From: Neisseria macacae ATCC 33926
Lineage (GTDB): Bacteria; Pseudomonadota; Gammaproteobacteria; Burkholderiales; Neisseriaceae
Direction: 5' to 3'
Assembly (NCBI RefSeq): GCF_022749495.1
Contig: NZ_CP094241.1
Span: 1,116,001 to 1,180,000 of the forward strand
Length of the DNA stretch: 64,000 nucleotides
Shown one piece after another: positions 57,249 through 64,000 of the stretch. Each line of letters opens with the position of its first letter. Positions within the stretch are counted from its first letter, which is position 1. Both the position numbers and the translations under genes were made by a program. The notes below the pieces were generated by a model. The model had not been told where the DNA came from. It was given only the letters and a program-made list of their open reading frames with translations, and did no database searches.

Positions 57249-58476
57249 GAGACCTTTGCAAAATCCCCCCAAAATCCCCTAAATTCCCATCAAGACATTT
57301 AGGGGATTTCTCATGAGCACCTTCTTCCAGCAAACCGCACAAGCCATGATTGCCAAACACATCGATCGCTTCCCACTATTGAAGTTGGATCAGGTGATTG
57401 ATTGGCAACCGATCGAACAGTACCTGAATCGTCAAAGAACCCGTTACCTTCGAGACCACCGCGGCCGTCCCGCCTATCCCCTGTTGTCCATGTTCAAAGC
57501 CGTCCTGCTCGGACAATGGCACAGCCTCTCCGATCCCGAACTCGAACACAGCCTCATCACCCGCATCGATTTCAACCTGTTTTGCCGTTTTGACGAACTG
57601 AGCATCTCCGATTACAGCATCTTATGCCGCTACCGCAACTGGCTGGCGCAAGACGACACCCTGTCCGAACTGCTGGAATTGATTAACCGCCAACTGACCG
57701 AAAAAGGCCTAAAAGTAGAGAAAGCATCCGCCGCCGTCATTGACGCCACCATTATTCAGACCGCCGGCAGCAAACAGCGTCAGGCCATAGAAGTCGATGA
57801 CGAAGGGCAAGTCAGCGGTCAAACCACACCGAGCAAAGATGAAGATGCCCGTTGGACAAAGAAAAACGGTTTATACAGACTCGGTTACAAACAACATACC
57901 CGCACCGATGAGGAAGGCTATATCGAGAAACTGCACATTACCCCAGCCAATACCCATGAGTGCAACCACCTGTCACCTTTGCTGGAAGGTATAGCCGAAG
58001 GTACGACCGTCTATGCCGACAAAGGCTATGACAGCAAGGAAAACCGGCAACATCTGAAAGAACATCGGTTACCGGACGGCATTATGCGCAAAGCCCACCG
58101 CAACCGTCCGCTGACGGAAGCGCAAACCAAACGCAACCGATATTTATCGAAGACCCGTTATGTGGTCGAACAAAGCTTCGGTACGCTGCACCGTAAATTC
58201 CGCTACGCCCGGGCAGCCTATTTTGGGCTGATTAAAGTGAGTGCGCAAAGCCATCTGAAGGCGATGTGTTTAAACCTGTTGAAGGCGGCTAACAGGCTAA
58301 GTGCGCCCGCTGCTGCCTAAAAGGCGGCTCGGATGCCTGATTATGGGGCGTCCGGGGAGGATTAAGGGGGTATTTGGGTAAAATTAGGCGCAATTAGGGG
58401 CGAAAACAGCCGAAAATCTTTATTTAGGTTCCGGCTGTCAGCGAAAAGGTGAAGAGAGGTATTTTGCAAAGGTCTC
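57249..58476 (+). mobile_element. IS1106-like element (IS5 family)
   Basis: 1228 bp bounded by GAGACCTTTGCAAAAT and its exact complement ATTTTGCAAAGGTCTC. It contains one 335-codon transposase gene. The ends and transposase match the neisserial IS1106/IS5 type as I remember it. No target duplication is obvious. The 3' non-coding part (58321-58460) holds the right subterminal region. Confidence 0.88.
57313..58320 (+). CDS. IS5-family transposase (IS1106-like)
   Basis: 335 residues. N-terminal DUF772-type domain (YPLLSMFKAVLLGQWHSLSD, SDPELEHSLITRIDFNLFC) followed by the DDE_Tnp_1 core. Catalytic residues: Asp in VIDATIIQT, Asp in TTVYADKGYDSKEN and Glu in YVVEQSFGTLHRKFRYAR. The reading frame is complete, so the element may still be active. 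Preceded by GGGGATTTCTC. Confidence 0.95.
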   Translation: MSTFFQQTAQAMIAKHIDRFPLLKLDQVIDWQPIEQYLNRQRTRYLRDHRGRPAYPLLSMFKAVLLGQWHSLSDPELEHSLITRIDFNLFCRFDELSISDYSILCRYRNWLAQDDTLSELLELINRQLTEKGLKVEKASAAVIDATIIQTAGSKQRQAIEVDDEGQVSGQTTPSKDEDARWTKKNGLYRLGYKQHTRTDEEGYIEKLHITPANTHECNHLSPLLEGIAEGTTVYADKGYDSKENRQHLKEHRLPDGIMRKAHRNRPLTEAQTKRNRYLSKTRYVVEQSFGTLHRKFRYARAAYFGLIKVSAQSHLKAMCLNLLKAANRLSAPAAA

Positions 58477-58527
58477 TGGTTGTGGGAAGCAAGCTGAATG
58501 TACGGGTGAATTCCGCCGTAAAACTGA

Positions 58528-58558
58528 AACGCCGTCTGAATTCGTTCAGACGGCGTTT
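58528..58558. terminator. DUS-like hairpin (CGCCGTCTGAA type)
   Basis: AACGCCGTCTGAA and TTCAGACGGCGTT around TTCG, followed by TTGTTTTC. The leading bases are neither AG nor the local muc dialect; the core GCCGTCTGAA fits other Neisseria. Confidence 0.7.
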
Positions 58559-58571
58559 TGTTTTCTAACCC

Positions 58572-58793
58572 TCAATCCCGCAGAAACTTGTCAATCATCG
58601 CCCAGGCAGCGGAAAAGCCGCTTTGCAGCACGCCGTGCGGGGCGTTGGCAACGATGGCGAGTTGCGCCTTGGGCATGGCGCGGTAGGCGGCAAGTACGGT
58701 ATCGAGCGGGGCGTTTTGGTCTTTTTCGCCCGCCAGCAGCAGCGTTGGCGTTTGGATGTGGGCGAAATCGGCGCGGCTCATGCCGAAGCGGTT
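58572..58793 (-). pseudogene. C-terminal fragment of an alpha/beta hydrolase
   Basis: About 73 codons beginning directly after the stop codon of the oxidoreductase gene (no gap): NRFGMSRADFAHIQTPTLLL then GEKDQNAPLD (acid Asp) and VANAPHGVLQSG (His), which are the last two members of a triad. The nucleophile elbow and the first ~200 residues are missing. It is a deletion remnant. It might still be translated from the ATG at 58781. Confidence 0.75.
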
Positions 58794-59420
58794 TTACAAG
58801 CCCGACCACATCGGGGCGATGCCCGTACCTTTGCCGAGGAAGAAGCCGAACAGGATGTTCATCTCGCCCAGCGGTTCGAGGAAACGGCTGTTGCGTAAGC
58901 CGCCTGCATCCACCGCCTTGAAGCCCATGTCCGCGGTCAGCGCTGCCGCCCGTTTTTTCGCCTCTTCATCATCGGCGGCGAGAAATACCTGAACCGTCTG
59001 CCCACTGCGTGCGGCCGGGTCGAGCAATTGGGCGAAAACGGTGTTGAATCCTTTGACCACGGCCGCCTGCGGTGCGGCTTTGGCGATTTCCTCGGCAGCG
59101 GACGTCGTAAAGCCCAGCGACAGGTTTTGGAAATCCGCCGTAACGGGATTGCTGATGTCAATCAGCGTCTTGCCCGAAACATCGAGCTGCTGCAACACTT
59201 CCGCCGCAGCGGCATAAGGCAGGGCGAGAAACACGGTCTGCGCCGCAGCAACGGCCTGTGCAAGCGTGCCGCCCTGCGCCTGTGCGCCGGTTTTCTGCGC
59301 CAGCGCCTGCGCTTTGGCAGCGTCGCGTGCGCCGATAAATACATTTTTGCCGGCAGCGGTCAGTGCGGCAGCCAGCCCTGCGGCCATATTGCCGCTTCCG
59401 ATAATAGCGATGTTGCTCAT
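58794..59420 (-). CDS. NADPH-dependent F420-reductase-like oxidoreductase
   Basis: 208 residues. Rossmann loop AIIGSGNMAAGLAAAL (residues 4-19) with ARDAAKAQALA; conserved FLALPYAAAAEVLQQL and LIDISNPV; C-terminal FGFFLGKGTGIAP. Matches COG2085 dinucleotide-binding enzymes, distantly related to F420H2:NADP oxidoreductase and ProC. F420 use is unlikely in Neisseria. Divergent from a LysR gene 104 bp away, which probably controls it. The 3' end abuts a hydrolase remnant. Confidence 0.88.
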   Translation of the reverse strand: MSNIAIIGSGNMAAGLAAALTAAGKNVFIGARDAAKAQALAQKTGAQAQGGTLAQAVAAAQTVFLALPYAAAAEVLQQLDVSGKTLIDISNPVTADFQNLSLGFTTSAAEEIAKAAPQAAVVKGFNTVFAQLLDPAARSGQTVQVFLAADDEEAKKRAAALTADMGFKAVDAGGLRNSRFLEPLGEMNILFGFFLGKGTGIAPMWSGL

Positions 59421-59524
59421 GTTGTTGCTCCTGTGCTTGTTGGGATGGCGGGATTATCGCTCTTCCAAATCCGCAAGAGTAGACGCTAAAATGAAAACGA
59501 AATTTTCAGATATGGAAAGCAAAG

Positions 59525-60400
59525 ATGGATTTCAACGCGATAAAAGTGTTTACCGCCGTGGTGCAGGCGGGCAGTTTGTCGGCGGGGGCAGCGCGCTTGC
59601 AGATGCCCGTTGCCACCGTCAGCCGCAAAATCAAAGAGCTGGAAAACGGCCTCAACGTGCAGCTTTTGGAACGTACGGGGCGCGGCGTGCAGCCGACGCT
59701 TATCGGTCAGCAGGTGTACGAGCAGGCGCATTTGAGCGTGGAAACGCTGGATAACATCGCGCAGCAAGTCATCGGCGAGCAGGCGCAATGTGCCGGGCGC
59801 TTGCGCCTGTCGCTACCGTTGACGTTTGAGCCGGGCTGGCTGCTGCTGGGCGATTTTCAGGCTGCCTATCCGCGGATTGAGGTCTTCGTCCTCGCCACCG
59901 AGCGCAAACTGGATTTGTTGGCCGAAGGCATCGATGTTGCCTTGCGCAGCGGCGGTTTGGCAACCGACAGCCTCGTCGCCCGCAAATTCGGCGACATGCG
60001 CCTGCAACTGGTCGCCAGCCCCGACCTGCTCGCCCGCTGCGGCACGCCGCACCGCCCCGATGAGTTGGCGCAAAAACCCTGCATCGGCTGGTCGCCCCTG
60101 CCCGAACATCCCGTGCGCTGGTCGCTCGGCGGACAAAGCATCATCCCGCCCGCCGCCTTCTGCTGCAACGACTACCGCCAACTGCGCCAGCTCGCCCTGC
60201 TGGGGCGCGGCATCACCGACCTGCCCGATTTCTTCGCCCGCCCGCTGCTTGCCGAAGGCGCATTGGTCGAAGTGCTGCCCGATTTCCCCTTCCCGCAGCT
60301 GCCGCTGCACCTGCTCTACGTCAAGCACCGCCACCCGTCGAGCGTGGTGCGGGTATTTGTCGAATTTTGTTTGGATAATGCGGGCAAGTATTTGGCATAA
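59525..60400 (+). CDS. LysR-family transcriptional regulator
   Basis: 291 residues. N-terminal winged HTH (MDFNAIKVFTAVVQAGSLS, then ARLQMPVATVSRKIKELENG, LLERTGRGVQPT) and a periplasmic-binding-fold effector domain (about 90-290). Subgroup resembles those acting on adjacent oxidoreductase/quinone genes. The divergent 104-bp spacer with the oxidoreductase gene is a typical LysR operator region. A non-muc DUS (59856-59867) lies in the frame. Confidence 0.92.
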   Translation: MDFNAIKVFTAVVQAGSLSAGAARLQMPVATVSRKIKELENGLNVQLLERTGRGVQPTLIGQQVYEQAHLSVETLDNIAQQVIGEQAQCAGRLRLSLPLTFEPGWLLLGDFQAAYPRIEVFVLATERKLDLLAEGIDVALRSGGLATDSLVARKFGDMRLQLVASPDLLARCGTPHRPDELAQKPCIGWSPLPEHPVRWSLGGQSIIPPAAFCCNDYRQLRQLALLGRGITDLPDFFARPLLAEGALVEVLPDFPFPQLPLHLLYVKHRHPSSVVRVFVEFCLDNAGKYLA

Positions 60401-60414
60401 ACCCGAAAGCTGCC

Positions 60415-60553
60415 CTACCCCGCCCGTTCCGCCAACACCTCGCCCAAAAAATCCGCCACCGCGCGGATTTTTGCCGAGCGGCGCAAGTCTTCGTGCAGCA
60501 CCAAATAAATATCGGCGGCGAATTCTTCCTTTTCCGTCGCATCATGCAGTGCC
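60415..60553 (-). pseudogene. C-terminal remnant of a second LysR-type regulator
   Basis: Minus-strand frame ending TAG 60415-60417: FAADIYLVLHEDLRRSAKIR then AVADFLGEVLAERAG. This is the usual last helix segment of LysR proteins. The upstream part is lost at the inverted repeat that starts at 60561. No start codon. Confidence 0.7.
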
Positions 60554-60560
60554 GTAGGTT

Positions 60561-60612
60561 GGGTATTCATGCCCGATAAGTTTCGTTTACACAACGTCGG
60601 GCATGAATACCC
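60561..60612. repeat. Perfect 16-bp inverted repeat
   Basis: GGGTATTCATGCCCGA and its complement are separated by 20 bp. It lies exactly at the broken end of the LysR remnant, followed by ACCTGCGCGGGAATGACG, a type of dispersed neisserial repeat sequence. It is probably the scar of a small repeat element. Confidence 0.7.
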
Positions 60613-60661
60613 GACCTGCGCGGGAATGACGCCGTTTAGAAAAGCAGAGTTTTCAGGCTGC

Positions 60662-62026
60662 CTATTGCCCCTGCGCTTTGTCGTCCGCCATCTCTTCCAA
60701 CCACAGCCGCACCGTTTTCCCCTTCACAAAATCGGCATTGCCTTCAAACGCGCGGCGCTCGCAGACTACGCGGTAGTCTCGCTCTTGGATGTCGCCGTTG
60801 TTTTGGTGGCGGGTGGGCAGAGCTTGGCACCTGCCTGCGTCGGCAAATTTGGCGTGCAGGTCTTTCAGACGGCCTTTGGGTACGGCGGGATGCGGTTTGT
60901 TTTGTTTGATGAGCAGCAGGACGCGCTCGAAGTTGCGGGTGAGGGCGGGGTGTTGGTCGGGGATGGGGACGTGGGTTTTTTGGTAGCGCGGGTTGGTACG
61001 CGCGGCGATGCCTTCAATGATGGCTTCAGTATCTACGCCTGCCAAATTGGTTAACACGACAATATCGGTGCCGTCGCCTTCGTAGCGGCGCAGTTCGGTG
61101 CTGAAGCCCTGCCATGCGCCGGGGTGGCCGCTCATGGGGCTGCCGTCGGGAGCGGGGACGAGCGACCAGCCGAAGCCGTAGGGGTAGCTGTCGCCGTTGT
61201 TGAGGCGGGCGGGGGTGAAGATTTCGCGCCAGGATTCGGGCTTGAGGATTTGGCGTGCTTCTACGGCGGCGAGCCAGCGGCGGTAGTCGTGTAGCGTGAG
61301 ATAGAGCGAGCCGTCGGCGGTTTGGTTGTGGTAGGGGGCGACCCATTCTTGGTTTTTCAGGCTGCCGTCGGCGTCGTCAAGCTCATAACCTGCGGCGCGG
61401 TGGGGGACGATGTCGCGCTCGCTGATCACGCGGGCGGAAGTCATGCCCAGCGGGGCGAACACGCGCTCTTGCAGGATTTCGCCGTAGTGTTTGCCGGAGA
61501 CGCGGGTGATGACGGCGCCGAGGACGGCGTAGCCGTTGTTGCTGTATGCCCAGCGGCTGCCTAGTTTGAATTGCAGCGGGGCGGTGTAGATGCGGCGCAG
61601 CATTTGTTTTTCGCTGCTGTTTTGCTGCCAGTCGGTTTCAGTGTTGCCGATGCCGCCAGTGTGGTTGAGCAGGTGGCGGATGGTGATGGGCTGCCAGCTT
61701 TTGGGCGCTTCGGGCAGGTAGGCACGCACGGATTGGTCGAGGTGGATTTTACCGTCTTCCACCAACAGCATCACGACGGCAGCGGCGAACATTTTGCCGA
61801 TGGAGGCCGTCTGAAACACGGTGTCGGCAGAGACGGGGATTTGGTGTTCTACGTTTGCCAGCCCGTAGCCTTGTTGTTTGACGATGTTACCGTTGCGGTA
61901 GATGCCGACGGCAAGGCCGGGGATTTTTTGCCGCTCAAGCTCGGCTTGGGCGAAGTCGTCGATGGGGTCGGCGAGGGCGGGGAGGGATAGGGCGAGTAGG
62001 AGAGGGAGGATGAGGTTTTTTTTCAT
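60662..62026 (-). CDS. Class C beta-lactamase-fold serine hydrolase
   Basis: 454 residues from ATG 62026 (AAGGCAATCCC upstream); 52 further in-frame codons are low-complexity and not used. Signal peptide 1-19 (ending PALA). SxxK is S75-I-G-K78, YxN is Y161-S-N163, and the third motif is H-P-G (SGHPGAWQGFS) rather than KTG. This is an esterase/D-aminopeptidase-type member (beta-lactamase superfamily), not a typical resistance enzyme. A ~100-residue C-terminal extension follows. The stop TAG lies inside an AGGCAGCCTGAA uptake word. Confidence 0.88.
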   Translation of the reverse strand: MKKNLILPLLLALSLPALADPIDDFAQAELERQKIPGLAVGIYRNGNIVKQQGYGLANVEHQIPVSADTVFQTASIGKMFAAAVVMLLVEDGKIHLDQSVRAYLPEAPKSWQPITIRHLLNHTGGIGNTETDWQQNSSEKQMLRRIYTAPLQFKLGSRWAYSNNGYAVLGAVITRVSGKHYGEILQERVFAPLGMTSARVISERDIVPHRAAGYELDDADGSLKNQEWVAPYHNQTADGSLYLTLHDYRRWLAAVEARQILKPESWREIFTPARLNNGDSYPYGFGWSLVPAPDGSPMSGHPGAWQGFSTELRRYEGDGTDIVVLTNLAGVDTEAIIEGIAARTNPRYQKTHVPIPDQHPALTRNFERVLLLIKQNKPHPAVPKGRLKDLHAKFADAGRCQALPTRHQNNGDIQERDYRVVCERRAFEGNADFVKGKTVRLWLEEMADDKAQGQ

Positions 62027-62069
62027 GGGATTGCCTTTTGGGTTGGGACAGGGTGGGGTTTCAGGCTGC

Positions 62070-62550
62070 CTATTTTGCCTGCGCTTCTTGGGCGCGTTTT
62101 TGCCAGTATTCGGCTTTGGCTTTGCGCTCGTTTTCGGGTGGGTCGGGTAAGCCGTAGGCGGCAAATTGGTAATATTCGGCAAGGCGCGCGGCGGCTTTGC
62201 GGCTGCCTTGTTCGGCTTGTGTGGTTACGGCGGCAAGGTCTTGCGGCAAAATGTCAAAATACTGCGGCGTGGCGGGAGGCGTCGGGTTAGTAGTTTTTTG
62301 CCAGCTCGGCCAGATGCGGCGACAGGGTTTCGCCCGCCTGCGCGGCTTGGTAGGCAAGATAAGCGGCTTGGTATTTGTAGTAACCGTCGTATTGCTGTTG
62401 AGCTTGTCGCAGCAGGGTTTTGCCGTTGGGCTGTTCGGTTTGGTCGGGGGCTTGGCTGGGGCTGGCGGTCATGGCGGGCGGCTCGTGGATGTTTGGATTG
62501 GAATCGGTGCAGGCGGCGAGCAGGATAAGGGCTGTGATTAGGGGTCGCAT
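62070..62550 (-). pseudogene. Frameshifted lipoprotein gene
   Basis: Frame 1 (62287-62550): MRPLITALILLAACTDSN, with lipobox L-A-A-C, Pro/Gln-rich, ending LAELAKNY stop at 62287. Frame 2 (62070-62293) continues as TNPTPPATPQYFDIL and ends KAEYWQKRAQEAQAK, a Sel1/TPR-like tail. The two frames join at a six-A tract (T6 at 62294-62299 on the plus strand), so one indel restores a ~160-residue lipoprotein. Either a frameshift mutation or a switchable tract. Confidence 0.6.
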
Positions 62551-62668
62551 GGGGTTTTCTTTCGGGCGGGGCTGCTTTGATGCTGGCGGATTCGCATTTG
62601 AAGTGCAACTTTCCATAACAGAAAAAGGTGAACTGGCCCCCAAATCTTGGACGCTCATAAAAGCCTAT

Positions 62669-63565
62669 TCAGGCGCTCTGTGTAAGCTGGGTTCTGTATG
62701 CGACAGGACTCAGCTTTTTCAATTTCAAACTGCAACGCTCGCGGTTGTAGTAATCCATATAGTCATCTATCTGTTTCATCAATTCATCCACCGTTAATTC
62801 CCCTGCACGATAGAAACACTCCGTCTTCAGCACCGCAAAGAAGCTTTCCATCGGTGCATTGTCCCAACAATTCGCCTTTCGCGACATGCTTTGAACCATG
62901 GAATGCTCCGCAAGCAATTCCCTATACCCCGCCGTACGGTACAGCACACCTTGGTCGGAATGAAGCATTGTTCCTTTATCAGTCAGACGGGGTGCGGCTT
63001 TTTCGAGCATTTCCTTCACCATGTCGCTGTTAGCATTGCGGCTCATGGCATAGGCGACGATCTCGCGGTTGAATAGATCCAAGATTGGCGAGAGGTACAG
63101 TTTGCCGTCGCTCCCTTTGAGTTCGGTCACATCGGTCAGCCATTTTTCGTTGGGCTTTTTGGCTGTGAACCGACGTTTGAGGAGGTGTTCCGATATTTCG
63201 CCCATGGCGGGATGGCGGTAGGCTTTTTTCGCCCGTATAAGGGCTTTCAGTTCCATCTGCTTCATCAGCCGCGCCACTTTTTTGCGGTTCCAATCCAATG
63301 CTGCGGCAATGCGCCTTTGCCCGTAGCGTCCTTTATGCCGTTCGTAGATTTCGGCGATAAGGGCTTTGTCGGCTGCGTCGGGGTCGGGGCGGTCTTGGTG
63401 ATGGTAGTAAAAGCTGCTTTGGGGCAGGTTTGCGATGTGCAGCAGGTATTTGAGCGGGTGTTGCGCCCTCAGTGTTTGGACGGTTTGGCTTTGTCCTTTG
63501 CGGTCCGCTTTTGGCTGAGGGCTTTTAACTCCTTTAGATAGGCAACCTTTGCGCGCATATAGCAC
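62669..63565 (-). CDS. IS3-family transposase OrfB (DDE), copy 2
   Basis: 298 residues, intact DDE core (DVTELKGSDGKLYL, LHSDQGVLYR, DNAPMESFFAV). Differs from copy 1 at dozens of scattered residues, for example LIAEIYERHKGRYG versus LLVETYRRHKGRYG. Confidence 0.93.
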   Translation of the reverse strand: MLYARKGCLSKGVKSPQPKADRKGQSQTVQTLRAQHPLKYLLHIANLPQSSFYYHHQDRPDPDAADKALIAEIYERHKGRYGQRRIAAALDWNRKKVARLMKQMELKALIRAKKAYRHPAMGEISEHLLKRRFTAKKPNEKWLTDVTELKGSDGKLYLSPILDLFNREIVAYAMSRNANSDMVKEMLEKAAPRLTDKGTMLHSDQGVLYRTAGYRELLAEHSMVQSMSRKANCWDNAPMESFFAVLKTECFYRAGELTVDELMKQIDDYMDYYNRERCSLKLKKLSPVAYRTQLTQSA

Positions 63566-63819
63566 AGTTCTTCAATAAGTTCTGCCTGTGTTTTTTCTTG
63601 GTCGGGTTTATCTGCGATGAAGGGGTTTTTGCGGTGTTGGGGCATGGTTTTGGATTGTGGATGTTCGAGTGCGCCGATGCCGCCTTCTTGATAGGCGCGT
63701 ATCCATCGTCTCAGGTGGGTTCGGGAAATGCCGTAGTGGTCTGCGGTACGCTGTTGGCTGCGTATGTGCAGGTAGTGGAGTACGGCTTGGTATTTGAAGT
63801 GTAATGTATATTTGCTCAT
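63469..63819 (-). CDS. IS3-family transposase OrfA, copy 2
   Basis: 116 residues from ATG 63819. Identical to copy 1 OrfA except near the C-terminus (SQKRTAKDK versus SQKQTEKDK). HTH then coiled coil; overlaps orfB as in copy 1. Confidence 0.93.
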   Translation of the reverse strand: MSKYTLHFKYQAVLHYLHIRSQQRTADHYGISRTHLRRWIRAYQEGGIGALEHPQSKTMPQHRKNPFIADKPDQEKTQAELIEELCYMRAKVAYLKELKALSQKRTAKDKAKPSKH

Positions 63820-63888
63820 AAAAAAACTGCACCTTGTGAGTTGGAGGGGATGTCCAACTTTTGGGGTGCAGTTCAAACTGGAAACAGG

Positions 63889-63903
63889 GTTTCAGACGAC
63901 CTT
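63889..63903. terminator. Right half of the argH DUS terminator
   Basis: TTTCAGACGACCTTT. Its partner AGGTCGTCTGAAAAC is at 51219-51233, on the other side of the island. Together they would form a standard hairpin with loop TGGAAACAGGG. Confidence 0.8.
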
Positions 63904-63932
63904 TTGTAATCCGGCTGTATCTATTGGGAAAA

Positions 63933-64000
63933 ATGATGAACGAACAAGATCAAGTAGAAATTTTTGAATCACTGTTGCAACAAACTGTTGACCGTTTGTT
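63933..64000 (+). CDS. Start of an unidentified gene (cut by window end)
   Basis: ATG at 63933, or 63936 three bases later, after TTGGGAAAA. The visible 22 residues read MMNEQDQVEIFESLLQQTVD and on. Too short to assign. It is the gene that was next to argH before the island arrived. Confidence 0.5.
   Translation, partial: MMNEQDQVEIFESLLQQTVDRL

Larger units (their letters stand above)
62629..63875 (-). mobile_element. IS3-family insertion sequence, copy 2
   Basis: 1247 bp, same orientation, ends and length as copy 1. Left flank ...AAAAAGG, right flank AACTGG. Both ORFs intact. It is identical to copy 1 over the last 363 bp and diverges over the first ~880 bp. Outer and inner flanks of the two copies match in pairs (AAC/AAC and AGG/AGG). 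Confidence 0.95.

Noticed and set aside
60662..62026. A beta-lactam resistance gene
   Set aside because: The fold is class C-like, but the third motif is HPG rather than KTG and a long C-terminal extension is present, as in esterase/peptidase members.
1..64000. CRISPR arrays
   Set aside because: The many short repeats are DUS words with irregular spacing and both orientations; no regular repeat-spacer units and no cas genes were seen.
1..64000. Prophage or conjugative element
   Set aside because: No phage structural, integrase-attachment or conjugation genes; the only tyrosine recombinase is xerD.

Overview
The window is chromosomal DNA of a commensal Neisseria. The 12-mer DNA uptake sequence (DUS) AGGTCGTCTGAA recurs through almost all of it, usually as inverted pairs that form intergenic terminators. 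From memory this is the 'muc' DUS dialect of N. mucosa/sicca-type species, not the ATGCCGTCTGAA dialect of meningococcus and gonococcus. Correia repeats (CREE), neisserial insertion sequences and the gene families agree. No species assignment was computed.

Layout. 1-9.9 kb is a mostly minus-strand housekeeping block: CNNM membrane protein (cut by the window edge), DUF5713, NYN-LOTUS protein, mdh, radA, an S41 protease, an EnvC-like amidase activator, an alpha/beta hydrolase and a spermidine-synthase-like enzyme. 10.1-16.9 kb holds two identical tRNA-Thr genes, panB-panC, a SIMPL-domain protein, trkA and hisS-yfgM. 17-24 kb holds der, hfq, an MnmM-like methyltransferase, sirB2-like, folK, a deoxynucleoside kinase, bcp and xerD. 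23.8-36.5 kb holds clpS-clpA, a cold-shock gene, comEC (DNA uptake), a Dyp peroxidase, a metallophosphoesterase, bfd, a glutaredoxin-like gene, hom, a thioesterase-like gene and a gamma carbonic anhydrase. 36.66-38.76 kb is an AT-rich array of small orphan ORFs with a duplicated 5' module and a toxin-like tail, read here as decayed toxin/immunity cassettes. 39-51.2 kb holds cls, a PAP2 phosphatase, hemE, the hemD-hemX-hemY operon, a secreted nuclease-like protein, an AlgZ/LytS-type kinase and argH.

The most unusual part is 51234-63875. Two direct copies of a 1247-bp IS3-family element enclose a 10.15-kb foreign island. The outer flanks of the pair share AAC and the inner flanks share AGG. Removing the whole unit restores a DUS hairpin terminator behind argH. 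The island carries a Fur-box-preceded TonB-dependent siderophore receptor, a divergent Tat-exported lipoprotein esterase, an IS1106-like element, a LysR regulator divergent from an F420-reductase-like oxidoreductase, a class C beta-lactamase-fold hydrolase, and several gene remnants (IS1655, PT-HINT pretoxin, alpha/beta hydrolase, a second LysR, a frameshifted lipoprotein). Its DUS words are mostly other dialects (AGGCCGTCTGAA, AGGCAGCCTGAA, AGGCTGCCTGAA), which points to assembly in other Neisseriaceae.

Functional links: DUS plus ComEC and XerD serve DNA uptake and chromosome processing. hemE/D/X/Y form the haem branch. panB/panC and folK make cofactors. ClpS/ClpA deliver N-degron substrates. 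The island adds an apparent iron-acquisition pair.
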